The translations under genes and the position numbers were made by a program. A stretch of DNA of 64,000 bases. Source: Cytophagales bacterium. GTDB lineage: Bacteria > Bacteroidota > Bacteroidia > Cytophagales > Cyclobacteriaceae. Positions 9,789-19,436 of this stretch are shown piece by piece. The DNA lies in contig JAKSDQ010000061.1 of NCBI GenBank assembly GCA_022360015.1, positions 1 through 64,000 of the forward strand, read 5' to 3'. Position 1 is the first letter of the stretch. Each line of letters begins with the position of its first letter. Under the pieces are notes generated by a model, which worked only from the letters and a program-made list of their open reading frames with translations, searched no databases and was not told where the DNA came from.

Positions 9789-12700
9789 TTAAAATGTTAC
9801 ATTAAGGCCCAACAGAAAGGTACGTGGAATCACGTACACAATTCCTCTATCCACACCGAGTTCCAAACCGCCATTTTCACCGATTTCAGGATCGATCCCG
9901 CTATAATTGGTGATAGTAAATACATTTTGCCCTTGCAGGTATACTCTTATTCTCTCGATGCCATTTATCTCCGGAAGCGTGTATCCCAATTGAAGCGTTT
10001 GTATTCTGAGATACGAGCCATCCTCCACATAATAGGTAGATGCTTGTAAATTGTCATTTGCTGTATTCAGGTTATATTCTGCCAATTCGTTGGTAGGGTT
10101 ATCGGGCCTCCAGGCATTCAATACCCTGGTACTTCTATTAATACCCGACCTGAATTGAAAGTCGGTAAAGATCTTGTTCCACTGCCAGATTTCATTCCCT
10201 TGAGAACCCCTGAAGAAGGCCGTAAAATCGAAATTTTTATAGTTGGCAGTTAAATTCAGACTATAGGTAAAATCGGGATGGGGACTCCCAATGAAGTCCT
10301 GGTCGTTAAAATCGATCACGCCATCGTCATTCAGATCTCGGAAATTAAAACTGCCGGCATCAGGTCCCTCTTGTATTACCCCATCTATAATACGGCCATA
10401 AAAGGTGCCAATCTCCCTACCGACAGCCGTACGGGCGGCCATAATGTTTGGGTTGCCACCGGGCCCCAGAAAAAAAGATTCGGAGTTTCCATCAATATCC
10501 AATACCTCATTTTTGTAGGTAGTTACAATTCCTGTGACCATTATCTCCACAGGGCCCGCTTTCCCATTATAGGACAAGGTGACATCAACCCCTTTGTTCT
10601 GTATTTCACCCAAATTCACAAAGGGTGGTGCTGCAATCCCTGCACTGAGAGGAACTGGTGGTTGAAGAAGAAGGTCTTTGGTTCTTCTATCGTACCATTC
10701 AACCGAGCCAGATATTTTGTTCCTGAGCAAGATAAAGTCCAGGCCGATATTGAGGGTTTCCGCACTTTCCCAAACCAAATTCGGATTTCCCCTGCTCAAC
10801 AGGGCGATGCCATTGGCCGGATCACCACCATTCGTCGCGCCAATGTCGTATCCTGTAGAAATAAAATTTGGATCTTGGGAAAAATTGGACACAAAGCTAA
10901 AATTCCCCAAACTGTTCTGATTGCCAACAGCCCCCCAACCAGCGCGTAGCTTAAGAAGATTGAGTACCGCATTATCCGCTAAGAACGATTCTTCAGACAG
11001 TACCCAGCCTATACCTATGGCAGGGAATACATCAAACCGATTGTTAGGTCCCAAGGCCGACGAACCGTCGCGACGTATTGTGGCATTGGCCAGGTACTTA
11101 TCTTTATAGGAGTAATCAATCTTACCAAAAATAGAAGACAAATTACGCTCAGATGGTCCACCCGTTAAACCGAGGGTAGTACCTGAGGTGGATACGGATA
11201 CAAAGTCAAGATCTTCATTAAAGAAACCGGTACCATTAAAATTTATGCTTCTGTTTTTCAACTCAATGACTTCCATTCCTGCCAGGGCAGATAGGGTGTG
11301 ATCACCAAAGTCTTTTGTATAATTCAAGGTATTGGTCCAGGTAAGGCTTGTTCCAAATCGGGTAAATTCATTTAAACTGTTTCCCGGATTTCCTCCTTCC
11401 ACATTCTCAGGGCTGAACGTTGTATTATTATCCTGGACATAATCAATGGCAATGCTCGACCTAAAGTTAAGACCTGGGACAATGTCGGCATCTATGTAGG
11501 CATTGCCAAAAATACGCCACCTTCTGTCAATGGCATCTTTAAGCCGAATCTGCCGGGCTTCAGGGTTGATGAAATTGGTTCCTAATCCCAGGATCCCGTT
11601 CAACGTACCTCCAAAATTACCACCTTCATCCCGTCTGGGGATAAGGGGATGAAAAGTTTCCCTGGCGATTCCGTTTATTCCATTGTTACCATTTTGTTCA
11701 GAGTAGGCAATGGTAACATTTTCACCTACCCGAATCCGTCCATCTAAGATAGAAAATTCAGTATTCAATCTTGTACTATACCGCTGAAAACTGGTTTCAA
11801 TCCGAGTCCCTTCCCGACCAAGATATCCAAAAGACACCCCAAACCTACTGTTTTCACCTCCTCCAAGGATATTCAGGTTATGACTTTGGCTAAAAGCCGT
11901 TTGCGTTAATGCATCATACCAATCCGTATCTCCGGATCTCATCAAACGATTGGTCACAGGATCATAGGGCAAGGAAGGGTCCCCGTTCAAATATTCGGGA
12001 ATTACCGGATTCTCACCGTTACCATAAGAGGGGTGACTGGGCACAAAAGTGCTCTCCTCCGTTGTACCCCTTACAGCCGCCCGCTGTCCTCTCCATTCCA
12101 TCTCTCCCCACTGCCGGGCATTTAGCACATCCACACCTCCCGGATCAGTATCAACGGCAAAAAAACTAGTATATGTAACTTTTGACTTTTGTCCTTTTTG
12201 ACCTTTTTTGGTAGTGATCAGCACTACTCCATTAGCTGCGCGAGCCCCGTAAATAGAAGCGGCCGAGGCATCTTTCAATACGGACAAAGACTCGATATCT
12301 TCAGGATTTATTTCGTTCAGTCCCGCTCCGGAAGGTGCGCCATCAATAATATACAAGGGTTCCCTGTTGCCGAAATTGCTCAATCCTCTGACCCTGACCT
12401 GGGAACCTCCTCCCGGGGCCCCGGAAGTAATAATGTTCACTCCGGAAATCTTCCCCTGCAATTGTTGCTCCACGCTGGTAGCGGGATTTTTCATCAGCTC
12501 ATCGGCCTCTATTGTTTCAACAGCGCCTGTAATGGTCCTTTTGGATTGGGCTGTATAGCCGGTAACTACAACTTCCTGCAAACTAGTCAAATCCCACACC
12601 AATTGAACGTCAATAACACTTTGTGATCCTACCAAGACTTCTTTCGGAATATAACCTACAAAAGAAAATATAAGAACCGTGCTATCATCCGGAACACTTA

Positions 12701-13223
12701 TTTCATAAGTACCCTGAACATTTGTTACCGTACCGGTTTGCGTCCCCTTTATGATGATACTTACGCCTGGCAATTCATTGCCCGAATCGTCTGTTACCTT
12801 TCCGGTGATTGTCCTTTCTTCAACAACCGGATCTTCCAAAACTGCAAGGATTCCCTTTCTCTCTCTCTTATTTACGTAAATGATCTCATTTACGCGCTTA
12901 AATCTAAGATTTGCTTCTTTTGAAATATTGCGAAGCAGCTCGCCAAGTGAAGTATGTCGTTTATCAATCTTTAGCCTTTGCCTGGGATTGACAATTCTTT
13001 CCTTATAAGCAAATTCAAAGCCTGTCAATCTCTCTAACTTTTTGAAAGCTTCCGTTATGGCGAGGTTATCCAGTTCAACGGTAATGTAGATGTCTTCAAT
13101 ACTCTTTTTTTGTGCTTTGCTGGAATTGGCAAAAACAAAAGCGTAAAGTATGCATTGTATCAATATGCCAAAAATTACGTATTTGGACATAATCAAAATT
13201 TTTTTTAGTAATTTTAATGCCAT
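9789..13223 (-). CDS. SusC/RagA TonB-dependent outer-membrane receptor with STN domain
   Basis: A 1144-aa receptor with an N-terminal hydrophobic signal. In order it has a secretin/TonB short N-terminal (STN) domain at about residues 50-110 (VELDNLAITEAFKKLERLTG), a CarboxypepD-regulatory-like domain at about 135-215 (TGKVTDDSGNELPGVSIIIK), a TonB-box-like stretch (EVVVTGYTAQSKRTITGA), a plug (LYIIDGAPSG, SVLKDASAASIYGARAANG) and a long beta barrel ending in PRTFLLGLNVTF with terminal Phe. Length fits SusC. The STN domain implies that substrate binding is reported to the FecR anti-sigma factor encoded 150 bp upstream, so it is both transporter and signal transducer. The spacer at 13224-13375 probably holds its promoter. 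Confidence 0.95.
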   Translation of the reverse strand: MALKLLKKILIMSKYVIFGILIQCILYAFVFANSSKAQKKSIEDIYITVELDNLAITEAFKKLERLTGFEFAYKERIVNPRQRLKIDKRHTSLGELLRNISKEANLRFKRVNEIIYVNKRERKGILAVLEDPVVEERTITGKVTDDSGNELPGVSIIIKGTQTGTVTNVQGTYEISVPDDSTVLIFSFVGYIPKEVLVGSQSVIDVQLVWDLTSLQEVVVTGYTAQSKRTITGAVETIEADELMKNPATSVEQQLQGKISGVNIITSGAPGGGSQVRVRGLSNFGNREPLYIIDGAPSGAGLNEINPEDIESLSVLKDASAASIYGARAANGVVLITTKKGQKGQKSKVTYTSFFAVDTDPGGVDVLNARQWGEMEWRGQRAAVRGTTEESTFVPSHPSYGNGENPVIPEYLNGDPSLPYDPVTNRLMRSGDTDWYDALTQTAFSQSHNLNILGGGENSRFGVSFGYLGREGTRIETSFQRYSTRLNTEFSILDGRIRVGENVTIAYSEQNGNNGINGIARETFHPLIPRRDEGGNFGGTLNGILGLGTNFINPEARQIRLKDAIDRRWRIFGNAYIDADIVPGLNFRSSIAIDYVQDNNTTFSPENVEGGNPGNSLNEFTRFGTSLTWTNTLNYTKDFGDHTLSALAGMEVIELKNRSINFNGTGFFNEDLDFVSVSTSGTTLGLTGGPSERNLSSIFGKIDYSYKDKYLANATIRRDGSSALGPNNRFDVFPAIGIGWVLSEESFLADNAVLNLLKLRAGWGAVGNQNSLGNFSFVSNFSQDPNFISTGYDIGATNGGDPANGIALLSRGNPNLVWESAETLNIGLDFILLRNKISGSVEWYDRRTKDLLLQPPVPLSAGIAAPPFVNLGEIQNKGVDVTLSYNGKAGPVEIMVTGIVTTYKNEVLDIDGNSESFFLGPGGNPNIMAARTAVGREIGTFYGRIIDGVIQEGPDAGSFNFRDLNDDGVIDFNDQDFIGSPHPDFTYSLNLTANYKNFDFTAFFRGSQGNEIWQWNKIFTDFQFRSGINRSTRVLNAWRPDNPTNELAEYNLNTANDNLQASTYYVEDGSYLRIQTLQLGYTLPEINGIERIRVYLQGQNVFTITNYSGIDPEIGENGGLELGVDRGIVYVIPRTFLLGLNVTF

Positions 13224-13375
13224 AGTTAAAATGTTTTTGGTAAGAATTAATTATCAGAAACATGTACCTCATGCACACTTGCAGGACATTCCCCAATGAA
13301 CTTGAAGGCGCATGGGGTACTTTGTTTAAATTCCGATGGGACTGGTTAGCTTGTATTATTGTATCTCATAGGCCA

Positions 13376-14410
13376 TTAATTTAGCGTGACAACTTTATCA
13401 TTTATTTCAAATTCAAAGTCGAATGTAAAGCTTAGCCCTTCAAGTATTTCCTGAAGTGGTTTATTCTCATAGGTGATGGTAAAATCTTTTTCCTGATTCA
13501 GCGGGCGATTTACGACAAAAGTGACCCCATACCATCTTTCAAGTGTCCTGATAATTTCGGTGATACCCGCAGCTTTGAAATGAATAATCCCTTTTGTCCA
13601 TGCAAAGACCTGATCAGGGTCAAACGCCTGTTTTACCGCCAATTGACTGTCGATGTAGAAAGATGTCATTTGATTTCGGGTAATGGTATGTTGGAAAGGG
13701 GTCGACAGGGCATTTTCATTTTCTACCTTCACCATACCTTCCATTACCGCCACATCGATTTTACTTTCATCGGGATAGGCTTTGACAATGAATGTGGTTC
13801 CCAATACGGTAGTTTTAACTTTTCCTGTTTTGACGATAAAAGGCCTGAGCGTGTCTCTTGTCACCTCAAAATATGCTTCGCCTTTCAGGTAAACCACACG
13901 AGCCGAATCCGAAAATTTTTCATGATAGCCAATACCTGACCCTGCATTGAGATGAACTTTGGTTCCATCATCCAGCCAGGTTATAATTTTCTGCCCAACC
14001 GGACTTGTCTTATTAACCAAAACTGGTAAGTAAGCTTGTTCATTACCGATCTGCTGAAGTCTGATTACCATAAAAACCGACCCAAGGACAATGGCGACGA
14101 CAGCAGCCACTTTAAGGGGCCATGATAAAATCGATAAATTAGGTGGTTGTTTCTCCTGAGAATTCGGGCGACCTTTTTTAAGTATACCTTCAAACATCTC
14201 CAGGTAATCGTCCTTGGTAAGCTCAGGATCATATTTATATCCAAAATCAGCAATAACATTTCTGGCGTGCATGATATCTTCCCTTTTGCCGGGGTGCTTC
14301 GCAAGCCACATCTTCCAGAATTTTTCCGATTGCTCATCCGGATCCTTCACCCAACGGATAAAATATTCATCCTGGATGAAATCTATCATGTCATAGTCCT
14401 CATACTTCAT
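13376..14410 (-). CDS. FecR-family anti-sigma factor
   Basis: A 344-aa single-pass inner-membrane protein. The cytoplasmic N-terminal part (about 1-95) contains EKFWKMWLAKHPGKREDI, typical of Bacteroidota FecR. One membrane segment lies at about 97-116 (LKVAAVVAIVLGSVFMVIRL). A periplasmic FecR domain follows (TWLDDGTKVHLNAGSGIGY, VYLKGEAYFEV, FIVKTGKVKTTVLGTTF), and a C-terminal DUF4974/STN-like domain (GITEIIRTLERWYGVTFVVN). It holds the ECF sigma factor inactive until the substrate-loaded SusC STN domain signals across the periplasm. It sits between the sigma gene and susC, the standard order. Confidence 0.94.
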   Translation of the reverse strand: MKYEDYDMIDFIQDEYFIRWVKDPDEQSEKFWKMWLAKHPGKREDIMHARNVIADFGYKYDPELTKDDYLEMFEGILKKGRPNSQEKQPPNLSILSWPLKVAAVVAIVLGSVFMVIRLQQIGNEQAYLPVLVNKTSPVGQKIITWLDDGTKVHLNAGSGIGYHEKFSDSARVVYLKGEAYFEVTRDTLRPFIVKTGKVKTTVLGTTFIVKAYPDESKIDVAVMEGMVKVENENALSTPFQHTITRNQMTSFYIDSQLAVKQAFDPDQVFAWTKGIIHFKAAGITEIIRTLERWYGVTFVVNRPLNQEKDFTITYENKPLQEILEGLSFTFDFEFEINDKVVTLN

Positions 14411-14552
14411 CGTATCTCTTAAGGGTATGTTTAATTTGAGTCGACCCTCTGTTAATAAAGAGGAAAGCTAAAATCAAATCATCCCATTTTCATTTTTTTA
14501 AAAAAGAAAAGGTGGTAAAATAAGAGATGAAAAGTTATGACAGGACAGGACT

Positions 14553-15203
14553 TCAGCCGATAATATTAAATACCGGCAATAACGAAATAATAATATTTCG
14601 ACGAATAGAATCCAGTCCTCTGCGGACAAGCTTGGTCACTGAATTCCGGTTTTTCAGGTTCATAATTTCCGCAATTTCTTCTTGCGAAAACCCGTCATAA
14701 TAAAAAAGTAAAATAGCTTGTTTCTGCTTCCCGGACAAATGTTTTAATTGCTCGTTTAATTGGGAGACTTTTAAACGATAGGTCTCCTCATCGATGATTC
14801 TCGACTCGCTTGAAATCTCAATTTCAAAGCCCTCTAAATTATCAAATACGGGATGGCCCAACAAATACTTGCGCTCTCTTTTTATTTTTTCGAGGATGGC
14901 CCGGTAGAGTGATTTATAAAGATAGGATTTGATGGAATTGAGCTTATTTACCTGTATGTTGCGTCGTAGTAATGTAACAAAAACATCCTGAATGCAGTCC
15001 TTCACTATCTCCTTATCGCGTGAAATCTGGCTTCCGAACCTAAAAAGGTCATGAACATATTGATTATAAACAATACCTAATACCGACTCATCGCCTAGCT
15101 CGAGGGCACTCACAATTTCCTCATGAGACAATTCCTTCGAAAGTCCGGCAGCCTTTTTTAAAGCTCCTTTAACAGGAGCAACTGATTTCGGAAATGCCTT
15201 CAT
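14553..15203 (-). CDS. ECF RNA polymerase sigma-70 factor (FecI/SigV-like)
   Basis: About 216 aa from the ATG at 15203; a GTG at 15245 would add 14 residues. Sigma region 2 is visible around IVYNQYVHDLFRFGSQI and VKDCIQDVFVTLLRR. Region 4 is around LSGKQKQAILLFYYDGFSQ and EEIAEIMNLKNRNSVTKLVRRGL. It is probably controlled by the FecR encoded 142 bp downstream and directs transcription of susC and the following genes. The run of minus-strand genes sigma-fecR-susC-susD marks a locus induced by its own ligand. Confidence 0.92.
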   Translation of the reverse strand: MKAFPKSVAPVKGALKKAAGLSKELSHEEIVSALELGDESVLGIVYNQYVHDLFRFGSQISRDKEIVKDCIQDVFVTLLRRNIQVNKLNSIKSYLYKSLYRAILEKIKRERKYLLGHPVFDNLEGFEIEISSESRIIDEETYRLKVSQLNEQLKHLSGKQKQAILLFYYDGFSQEEIAEIMNLKNRNSVTKLVRRGLDSIRRNIIISLLPVFNIIG

Positions 15204-15496
15204 CGTAGTTTTGTGACTATTGCTTATGTATAATCCAACCTGCACAAATCTGGTTAAGAGCCAGAAGGAAACAGCAAAGAACCAGATGATTATTCTTCCT
15301 GAATTTTTAAAATGAAAATCAAATTAACCATTTTTTACAAATATCACGCGAGAAAGATCAATAATCTGTCTTCTACAGGACTTAGAATTTCTGTCAATTT
15401 GAGCATACAGGGACGGAAACATTAACCATTTTCCGCCACAAAGTATCCTTGGTCAAGCGTTGACCAAACGTCAAATAAAAATAACTAATTCCCTAC

Positions 15497-15681
15497 AGCG
15501 CGAGCGTCCGTGGCTGTTGCACAACGCAAACATTTGCCTGTATTTTTATTTTATCAGCGAAAACCTCTGTGTCTCTTTGTGTCTTGGTGCCTCCGTGGTT
15601 AACCATTTTTCACCACGGAGGCACCAAGACACAAAGAATTTTGTCCAAAACGTTGTGCAACGGCCACGGGGCGCTTGCGCT
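15497..15681. repeat. Nested palindromic element of about 185 bp
   Basis: The inner arms at 15574-15599 and 15612-15637 are perfect 26-base reverse complements (containing TGTCTTGGTGCCTCCGTGG) around a 12-base loop. Outer arms at 15497-15526 and 15651-15681 match again, with a few mismatches and one gap (both contain GTTGCACAACG or its complement). The whole could fold into one long interrupted hairpin. It sits alone in the 15204-15752 spacer, upstream of the sigma gene and downstream of the DUF2961 gene; the rest of that spacer holds nothing recognisable. It is likely a small non-coding mobile palindrome (MITE- or REP-like), and could also end transcription of the DUF2961 gene. Confidence 0.75.
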
Positions 15682-15752
15682 ATTTAAGGCACAAAGAGTT
15701 TCAGTTTTCACTAATTAATAGGTCACAATCAGTATGATACAGACCTCAGCGA

Positions 15753-16895
15753 TTATCTAACTTCCAAGTCGTCTTTTGATGGCAGCTCAGGGAACTTGGC
15801 ATGTGGTTCCATCTGATACCAGATTGCTACGGATGAAATATCGCTTCCCTGTTTCAAATATCGCCTGCCGCTGCGCCATCCCAAATCCTGAATAGTAACC
15901 TTCAAGTCTTTTTCAAATCTTACCGGATCCTTTATATGCCATCTATACAAGCCAAAGCGTGTGTTAGCAGAATAGGTGCCATCAGGACGGATAACCTGGT
16001 GCAATCCGGCATAGGGTGTTGTAAATTCCTGGTATTGACCGTTAACATCAAAGTTATAGGAACCACAAAAATAATCCTCGGCCCCCGTTCCGCAGATCGT
16101 CGGAAATTTTTTATCACCATCCATATAAAATTTGATCTCTCCCTCTCCCCACCAGCCATTATTATTAACCTGCCAGGCAAGATAAGTACCCACATATTGG
16201 CCCTTCCCTTTGATCCCATCAACAATTGTGTAAGCCTCTTTGTCCTTATCAGGATCAGGGCTGCGGAACTGAGCATGGAAATAGGCGGCATCTTCCGGCA
16301 CATCGGTCAAAACATAGTCAATCTGATAGTAAAGCCTTGTGGGTTGGGTATCTATATTCTCCATGGTCACTTTACATTTTTTTCTAAATGGCATTTGCCA
16401 GTATGAGTTAAAGGCCCTGCCGGGATTTACACAGATCGCAAGAGAATTCAGATGTGCGTATTCCCCCCATCCCATACCAAAAAAATCACCCACAGGTACT
16501 TCTACGGAAGGTTCTGTCTCGTCGTCCCAATAAAAACGCAAAATATAAAAACGCCAGTTGCCGGTAGGCGTCATCCAGATATGCTGAATACTTCCCGGTC
16601 CTTCGATTTCTGCCAGGGTAAAAGTTTCACCGGGCTGAATGTTAATGTAAGGGCTTACTTTCCAGCCTTGCCCCAAATCCCGGGCTTCTTCCGAAGCCGC
16701 ACCTTCCCCAAGCTTGGCCATTCCTCCTTTACCCTTTTCCCCGGTGAAATTTTCGGGGCTGATTGACCTCGTTTTTGCCTTAGAAGTGCGAAACAAGTTT
16801 CCCAGGTTACTATTTAATCCAGTAAAAGGGGTTTCCTGAGCTTTAACTTGAAAGCCACAAATTACCATGCTGATAACAAATACAATATTTTTCAT
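15753..16895 (-). CDS. DUF2961 (GH172-like) secreted glycoside hydrolase candidate
   Basis: A 380-aa protein with a cleavable signal (MKNIVFVISMVICGFQVKAQ, cut after KAQ). It shows the family pattern: RSISPENFTGEKGKGG at about 43-58, INIQPGETFTLAEIEGPGSIQ at 84-104, VEVPVGDFFGMGWGEY at 131-145, GWWGEGEIKFYMDGD at 247-261 and GTGAEDYF at 269-276. Glu251/253 and Glu273 lie in the two segments that carry the catalytic Glu in characterised GH172 enzymes. It probably acts in the periplasm or at the surface, releasing furanose sugars from a glycan. It is upstream of the sigma gene and is a distant paralog of the DUF2961 protein at the far end of the locus. Confidence 0.86.
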   Translation of the reverse strand: MKNIVFVISMVICGFQVKAQETPFTGLNSNLGNLFRTSKAKTRSISPENFTGEKGKGGMAKLGEGAASEEARDLGQGWKVSPYINIQPGETFTLAEIEGPGSIQHIWMTPTGNWRFYILRFYWDDETEPSVEVPVGDFFGMGWGEYAHLNSLAICVNPGRAFNSYWQMPFRKKCKVTMENIDTQPTRLYYQIDYVLTDVPEDAAYFHAQFRSPDPDKDKEAYTIVDGIKGKGQYVGTYLAWQVNNNGWWGEGEIKFYMDGDKKFPTICGTGAEDYFCGSYNFDVNGQYQEFTTPYAGLHQVIRPDGTYSANTRFGLYRWHIKDPVRFEKDLKVTIQDLGWRSGRRYLKQGSDISSVAIWYQMEPHAKFPELPSKDDLEVR

Positions 16896-16946
16896 TTTGT
16901 CAGATTTTAAATTATATTAACTATATTCATCTAGTTGCAGGAGATC

Positions 16947-17138
16947 TTAATTGAATGCTTTTTCTGTCGAACCAATGGAAAACTTTAAAACCCCTTCTGC
17001 TATTGGGTTCAACGTGGTTTCTTCACCTTCAAAATGACAGGTGATTTGGATATGCGTACCGCCTTCCCCCTTTATGTAGTCCGGTACTCCTCCCCGAGTA
17101 ACAATCAGGATGGCGCTAATCAAGGAATTAAATGGCAA
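16947..17138 (-). pseudogene. Short fragment, 63 codons, possible gene tail
   Basis: A small frame whose residues (GGVPDYIKGEGGTHIQIT, then CHFEGEETTLNPIAEGVLKF) look like real protein but match no complete domain I know. It lacks a credible start and is followed upstream by frame-broken sequence, so it is probably the 3' end of a deleted gene rather than a functional small protein. Confidence 0.3.
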
Positions 17139-17575
17139 AGATCAAAGTTTGCATGAACAGTTCTGAATTGTCTAAAATAACAAAGCTAGCCTTTAAGTGA
17201 GTGAGATAAAATGTCAGGTCTAGCCAATTTTGTGTATATTTTTGACATCTTGTTTATGAACTCACGTACTTTACAATCATCGATTTTTATAGTTTCCCGA
17301 ATGAAGCTGTGTTTTGCCTGCACCATGGCACTCAGCAATGATATATAGGGTCTTTTGGCCCGTAGCCAAAGATAGATAAATTTCTGAATTCCGCTGGTTT
17401 GCGGTACTTATGATAGAAAGCTTATCAGGTCTTCGGGTTAAACCCCTTAAAAGTATTGGCATAATCAAAATCCATTGTCGGCAAATTCTCGAAAACCTTT
17501 GACAGGTATTTTTAGTTAATTCCCCTTTTTTATCGACCTTTAAAGATCTCAAGGTTACAAACCGCGATTTATTCA
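17139..17575. other. Apparently decayed coding sequence
   Basis: No intact gene. All three minus-strand frames contain protein-like pieces interrupted by stops, for example KVFENLPTMDFDYANTF in one frame and SAMVQAKHSFIRETIKIDD in another. This is the pattern of an old frameshifted gene. It separates the SusCD locus from the UvrD fragment and the eCIS cluster. Family not recognised. Confidence 0.3.
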
Positions 17576-17962
17576 ATGCCCCCCACCAATAGAATACTCG
17601 ATGGACTCAGTGAGAGACAGCAGGAAGCTGTTTTAACAGACGATAAAAGGGTGTTAGTGCTGGCCGGAGCCGGTAAGACCTCCACCATTTTTAAAAAGAT
17701 AATTTATCTCGTTTTTGAAAAGCATGTTAAGCCAGGTAAAATTCTGGCAGTTACTTTCACCAAAGATGCTGCGAATGAAATGATCGACAGACTGATTTTG
17801 GAAGCTGATGGGCCTAAAGGGAATTACGCCGGAATTCTCGAAGATACTTCACTTTCAAAAAAGCAACGAGACAATTTCAGGTGGCAGTTCAAAAATAAAT
17901 TTCCCTGGATATCTAACCTTACGATAAAAACATTTCATAGCTTGGGTCTTAGATACATTTAA
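17576..17962 (+). pseudogene. Truncated UvrD/PcrA-type superfamily 1 helicase fragment
   Basis: A 128-codon frame matching only the N-terminus of UvrD/Rep helicases: Q-motif-like LSERQQEAVL, Walker A region VLVLAGAGKTSTIF, motif Ia ILAVTFTKDAANEM, and motif Ib-like TIKTFHSLGLRYI. It then stops, whereas the family usually exceeds 600 residues. The Walker A normally reads AGAGSGKT; here two residues (Ser-Gly) are absent, so nucleotide binding is probably lost. It converges with the last eCIS-locus gene, the two stops being 7 bases apart, which suggests a truncation at an island boundary. A functional small protein is unlikely. Confidence 0.75.
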
Positions 17963-17969
17963 ATAGTTG

Positions 17970-19367
17970 CTATCCGGTTCTTTTCTCTTTTTTAGCCTTC
18001 GCTGCTGTCCTTTTATTCTCCTGTGTGGCATTTGTTAATAACTCTTCCATATAAATATGTTTAATTCCCTCACCGTTCAATTTATCTGCCAGATTTTGAC
18101 GGTGCTTTTCTCCTATACCCGCTAACATGCAACCTTCGTTTCTCGCATCGATTATTTTTTTTAACATGTAGCGCTCCCGCCAGGTCATAATTTCATTTTC
18201 CGCAGTTTCATGCCTGCGAATGCGGCGATCTATATCTTCATTAATATGCGTTACCCGGCGTTCTACCGACTCTTGAGTAGCCCCGGGCTCCGGATGTAAT
18301 TGAGAATCTTCGAGTAAAAAATTCAGTAATAAACGAGCCATGCGAAGGATATCGTGTCGGGTAACGCTACTCCTTATCCGATTCTTGTATTTTGTCAAAT
18401 CACTTTTTTCATGACTAAGATATTGCATGGTCTGTTCCCATATTTCTTGTTTCTGATGCCATTCATCCGACAAGGCTGACCTTGCCGGTGAAGCATTAGG
18501 GCCAACTTGATTATATACATCTTTTGCCATCAATAACCCTTGAAAAAAAGTATTATTTACCACTTCCTTCAAATAATCATACGCCTTGCTCCCATAGCTA
18601 AACTGGAACCGCTGATCATAAAGCTGTATTGTCAATAGCATGCCATGGGCAAGTTTTGGGAAAATGAGCTCTAATGCATTATGTTGACTGTTTGTATTTT
18701 CACGCGCTAGTCCGGGAAATTCTCCGACACGATCATCGGGCATATAGGTATAAGCTTCAGAGGTATATGAATTATTTTTTAAGGCTTTTACCATATCATC
18801 CATAGTTGTCTTTATATGGTTTTCTCCAACTACCAAAAGTCCATTTTTTTGGTTAAGCCGCACCCAGGATTTTTTCGGCCCGACTGTACCGATATCAATT
18901 GTATATCCACGTTGATAGTTCCGCATTTCCTGATCATCGATAAAATGTCTATGTGCACTATCATTAATCCACCGATTAATTTCAGGGACATCGGTGCTTT
19001 GTCTTTTTTCTATTACCTCGTCCCCGTCATCTATATATACTTTGCGCTGTATTACCGGTAAATCAGATGATTGACTGGGAGAAGGCGATTGTAAATCCGG
19101 GTAACTTTTGGTGGATGATAACCATGCTGACGGTTCTGTTTTTGTATGGATGACTGATTGTTCCTGTGCAGCATAACCATCAGCCATCGCCTGGAGTCGG
19201 GCTGCTTGTTCGGCCTGCGGGCTGTGGTCTGCCATGTTTTGTAACGCACTTGCCCGGAGGGTTTTCGAATGGTTACCCACAAACGACCAGTTAGCCAGTG
19301 TGTTGTTGCGACTTCCGGTACTGCCTGCTACCGGTTTATAACGGGTGGTTTGTTCATGTATTTGCAT
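17970..19367 (-). CDS. Putative eCIS cargo with shared leader, lacking DUF4157
   Basis: A 465-aa protein. Residues about 38-75 (SALQNMADHSPQAEQAARLQ, then AMADGYAAQEQSVIH) repeat the leader motif of the DUF4157 proteins at 20114 and 22622. The DUF4157 domain itself is missing: the text passes directly to a short PVIQRKVYIDDGD link. The remaining ~340 residues are soluble, charged and unknown. The C-terminal part contains MLAGIGEKHRQNLADKL and a Lys-rich tail (AKAKKEKRTG), and a long helical stretch lies around 290-400. As last gene of the eCIS run, with a leader like its neighbours, it is a plausible effector loaded in the tube. Activity is unknown. Confidence 0.6.
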   Translation of the reverse strand: MQIHEQTTRYKPVAGSTGSRNNTLANWSFVGNHSKTLRASALQNMADHSPQAEQAARLQAMADGYAAQEQSVIHTKTEPSAWLSSTKSYPDLQSPSPSQSSDLPVIQRKVYIDDGDEVIEKRQSTDVPEINRWINDSAHRHFIDDQEMRNYQRGYTIDIGTVGPKKSWVRLNQKNGLLVVGENHIKTTMDDMVKALKNNSYTSEAYTYMPDDRVGEFPGLARENTNSQHNALELIFPKLAHGMLLTIQLYDQRFQFSYGSKAYDYLKEVVNNTFFQGLLMAKDVYNQVGPNASPARSALSDEWHQKQEIWEQTMQYLSHEKSDLTKYKNRIRSSVTRHDILRMARLLLNFLLEDSQLHPEPGATQESVERRVTHINEDIDRRIRRHETAENEIMTWRERYMLKKIIDARNEGCMLAGIGEKHRQNLADKLNGEGIKHIYMEELLTNATQENKRTAAKAKKEKRTG

Positions 19368-19436
19368 ATGCTACCTGATCACAAAATCGATTTTTTAAAT
19401 CTTCTCCCTCAGAATTTAATTTATTCCGATAATATT

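Noticed and set aside
9789-13223. Long plus-strand frames inside susC and other large genes
   Set aside because: They are antisense to strongly supported domains and show no domain of their own.
13376-15203. Iron-citrate (Fec) uptake system
   Set aside because: FecI/FecR names reflect homology; the receptor is a SusC-type protein paired with SusD, which indicates glycan uptake.
15574-15637. CRISPR repeat or rho-independent terminator
   Set aside because: Only one inverted pair with no spaced direct repeats, and no T-run beside the stem; treated as a palindromic repeat.
17277-17576. 99-codon frame as a real gene
   Set aside because: Basic, low-similarity text with better protein-like pieces in the other two frames; more likely part of a decayed gene.
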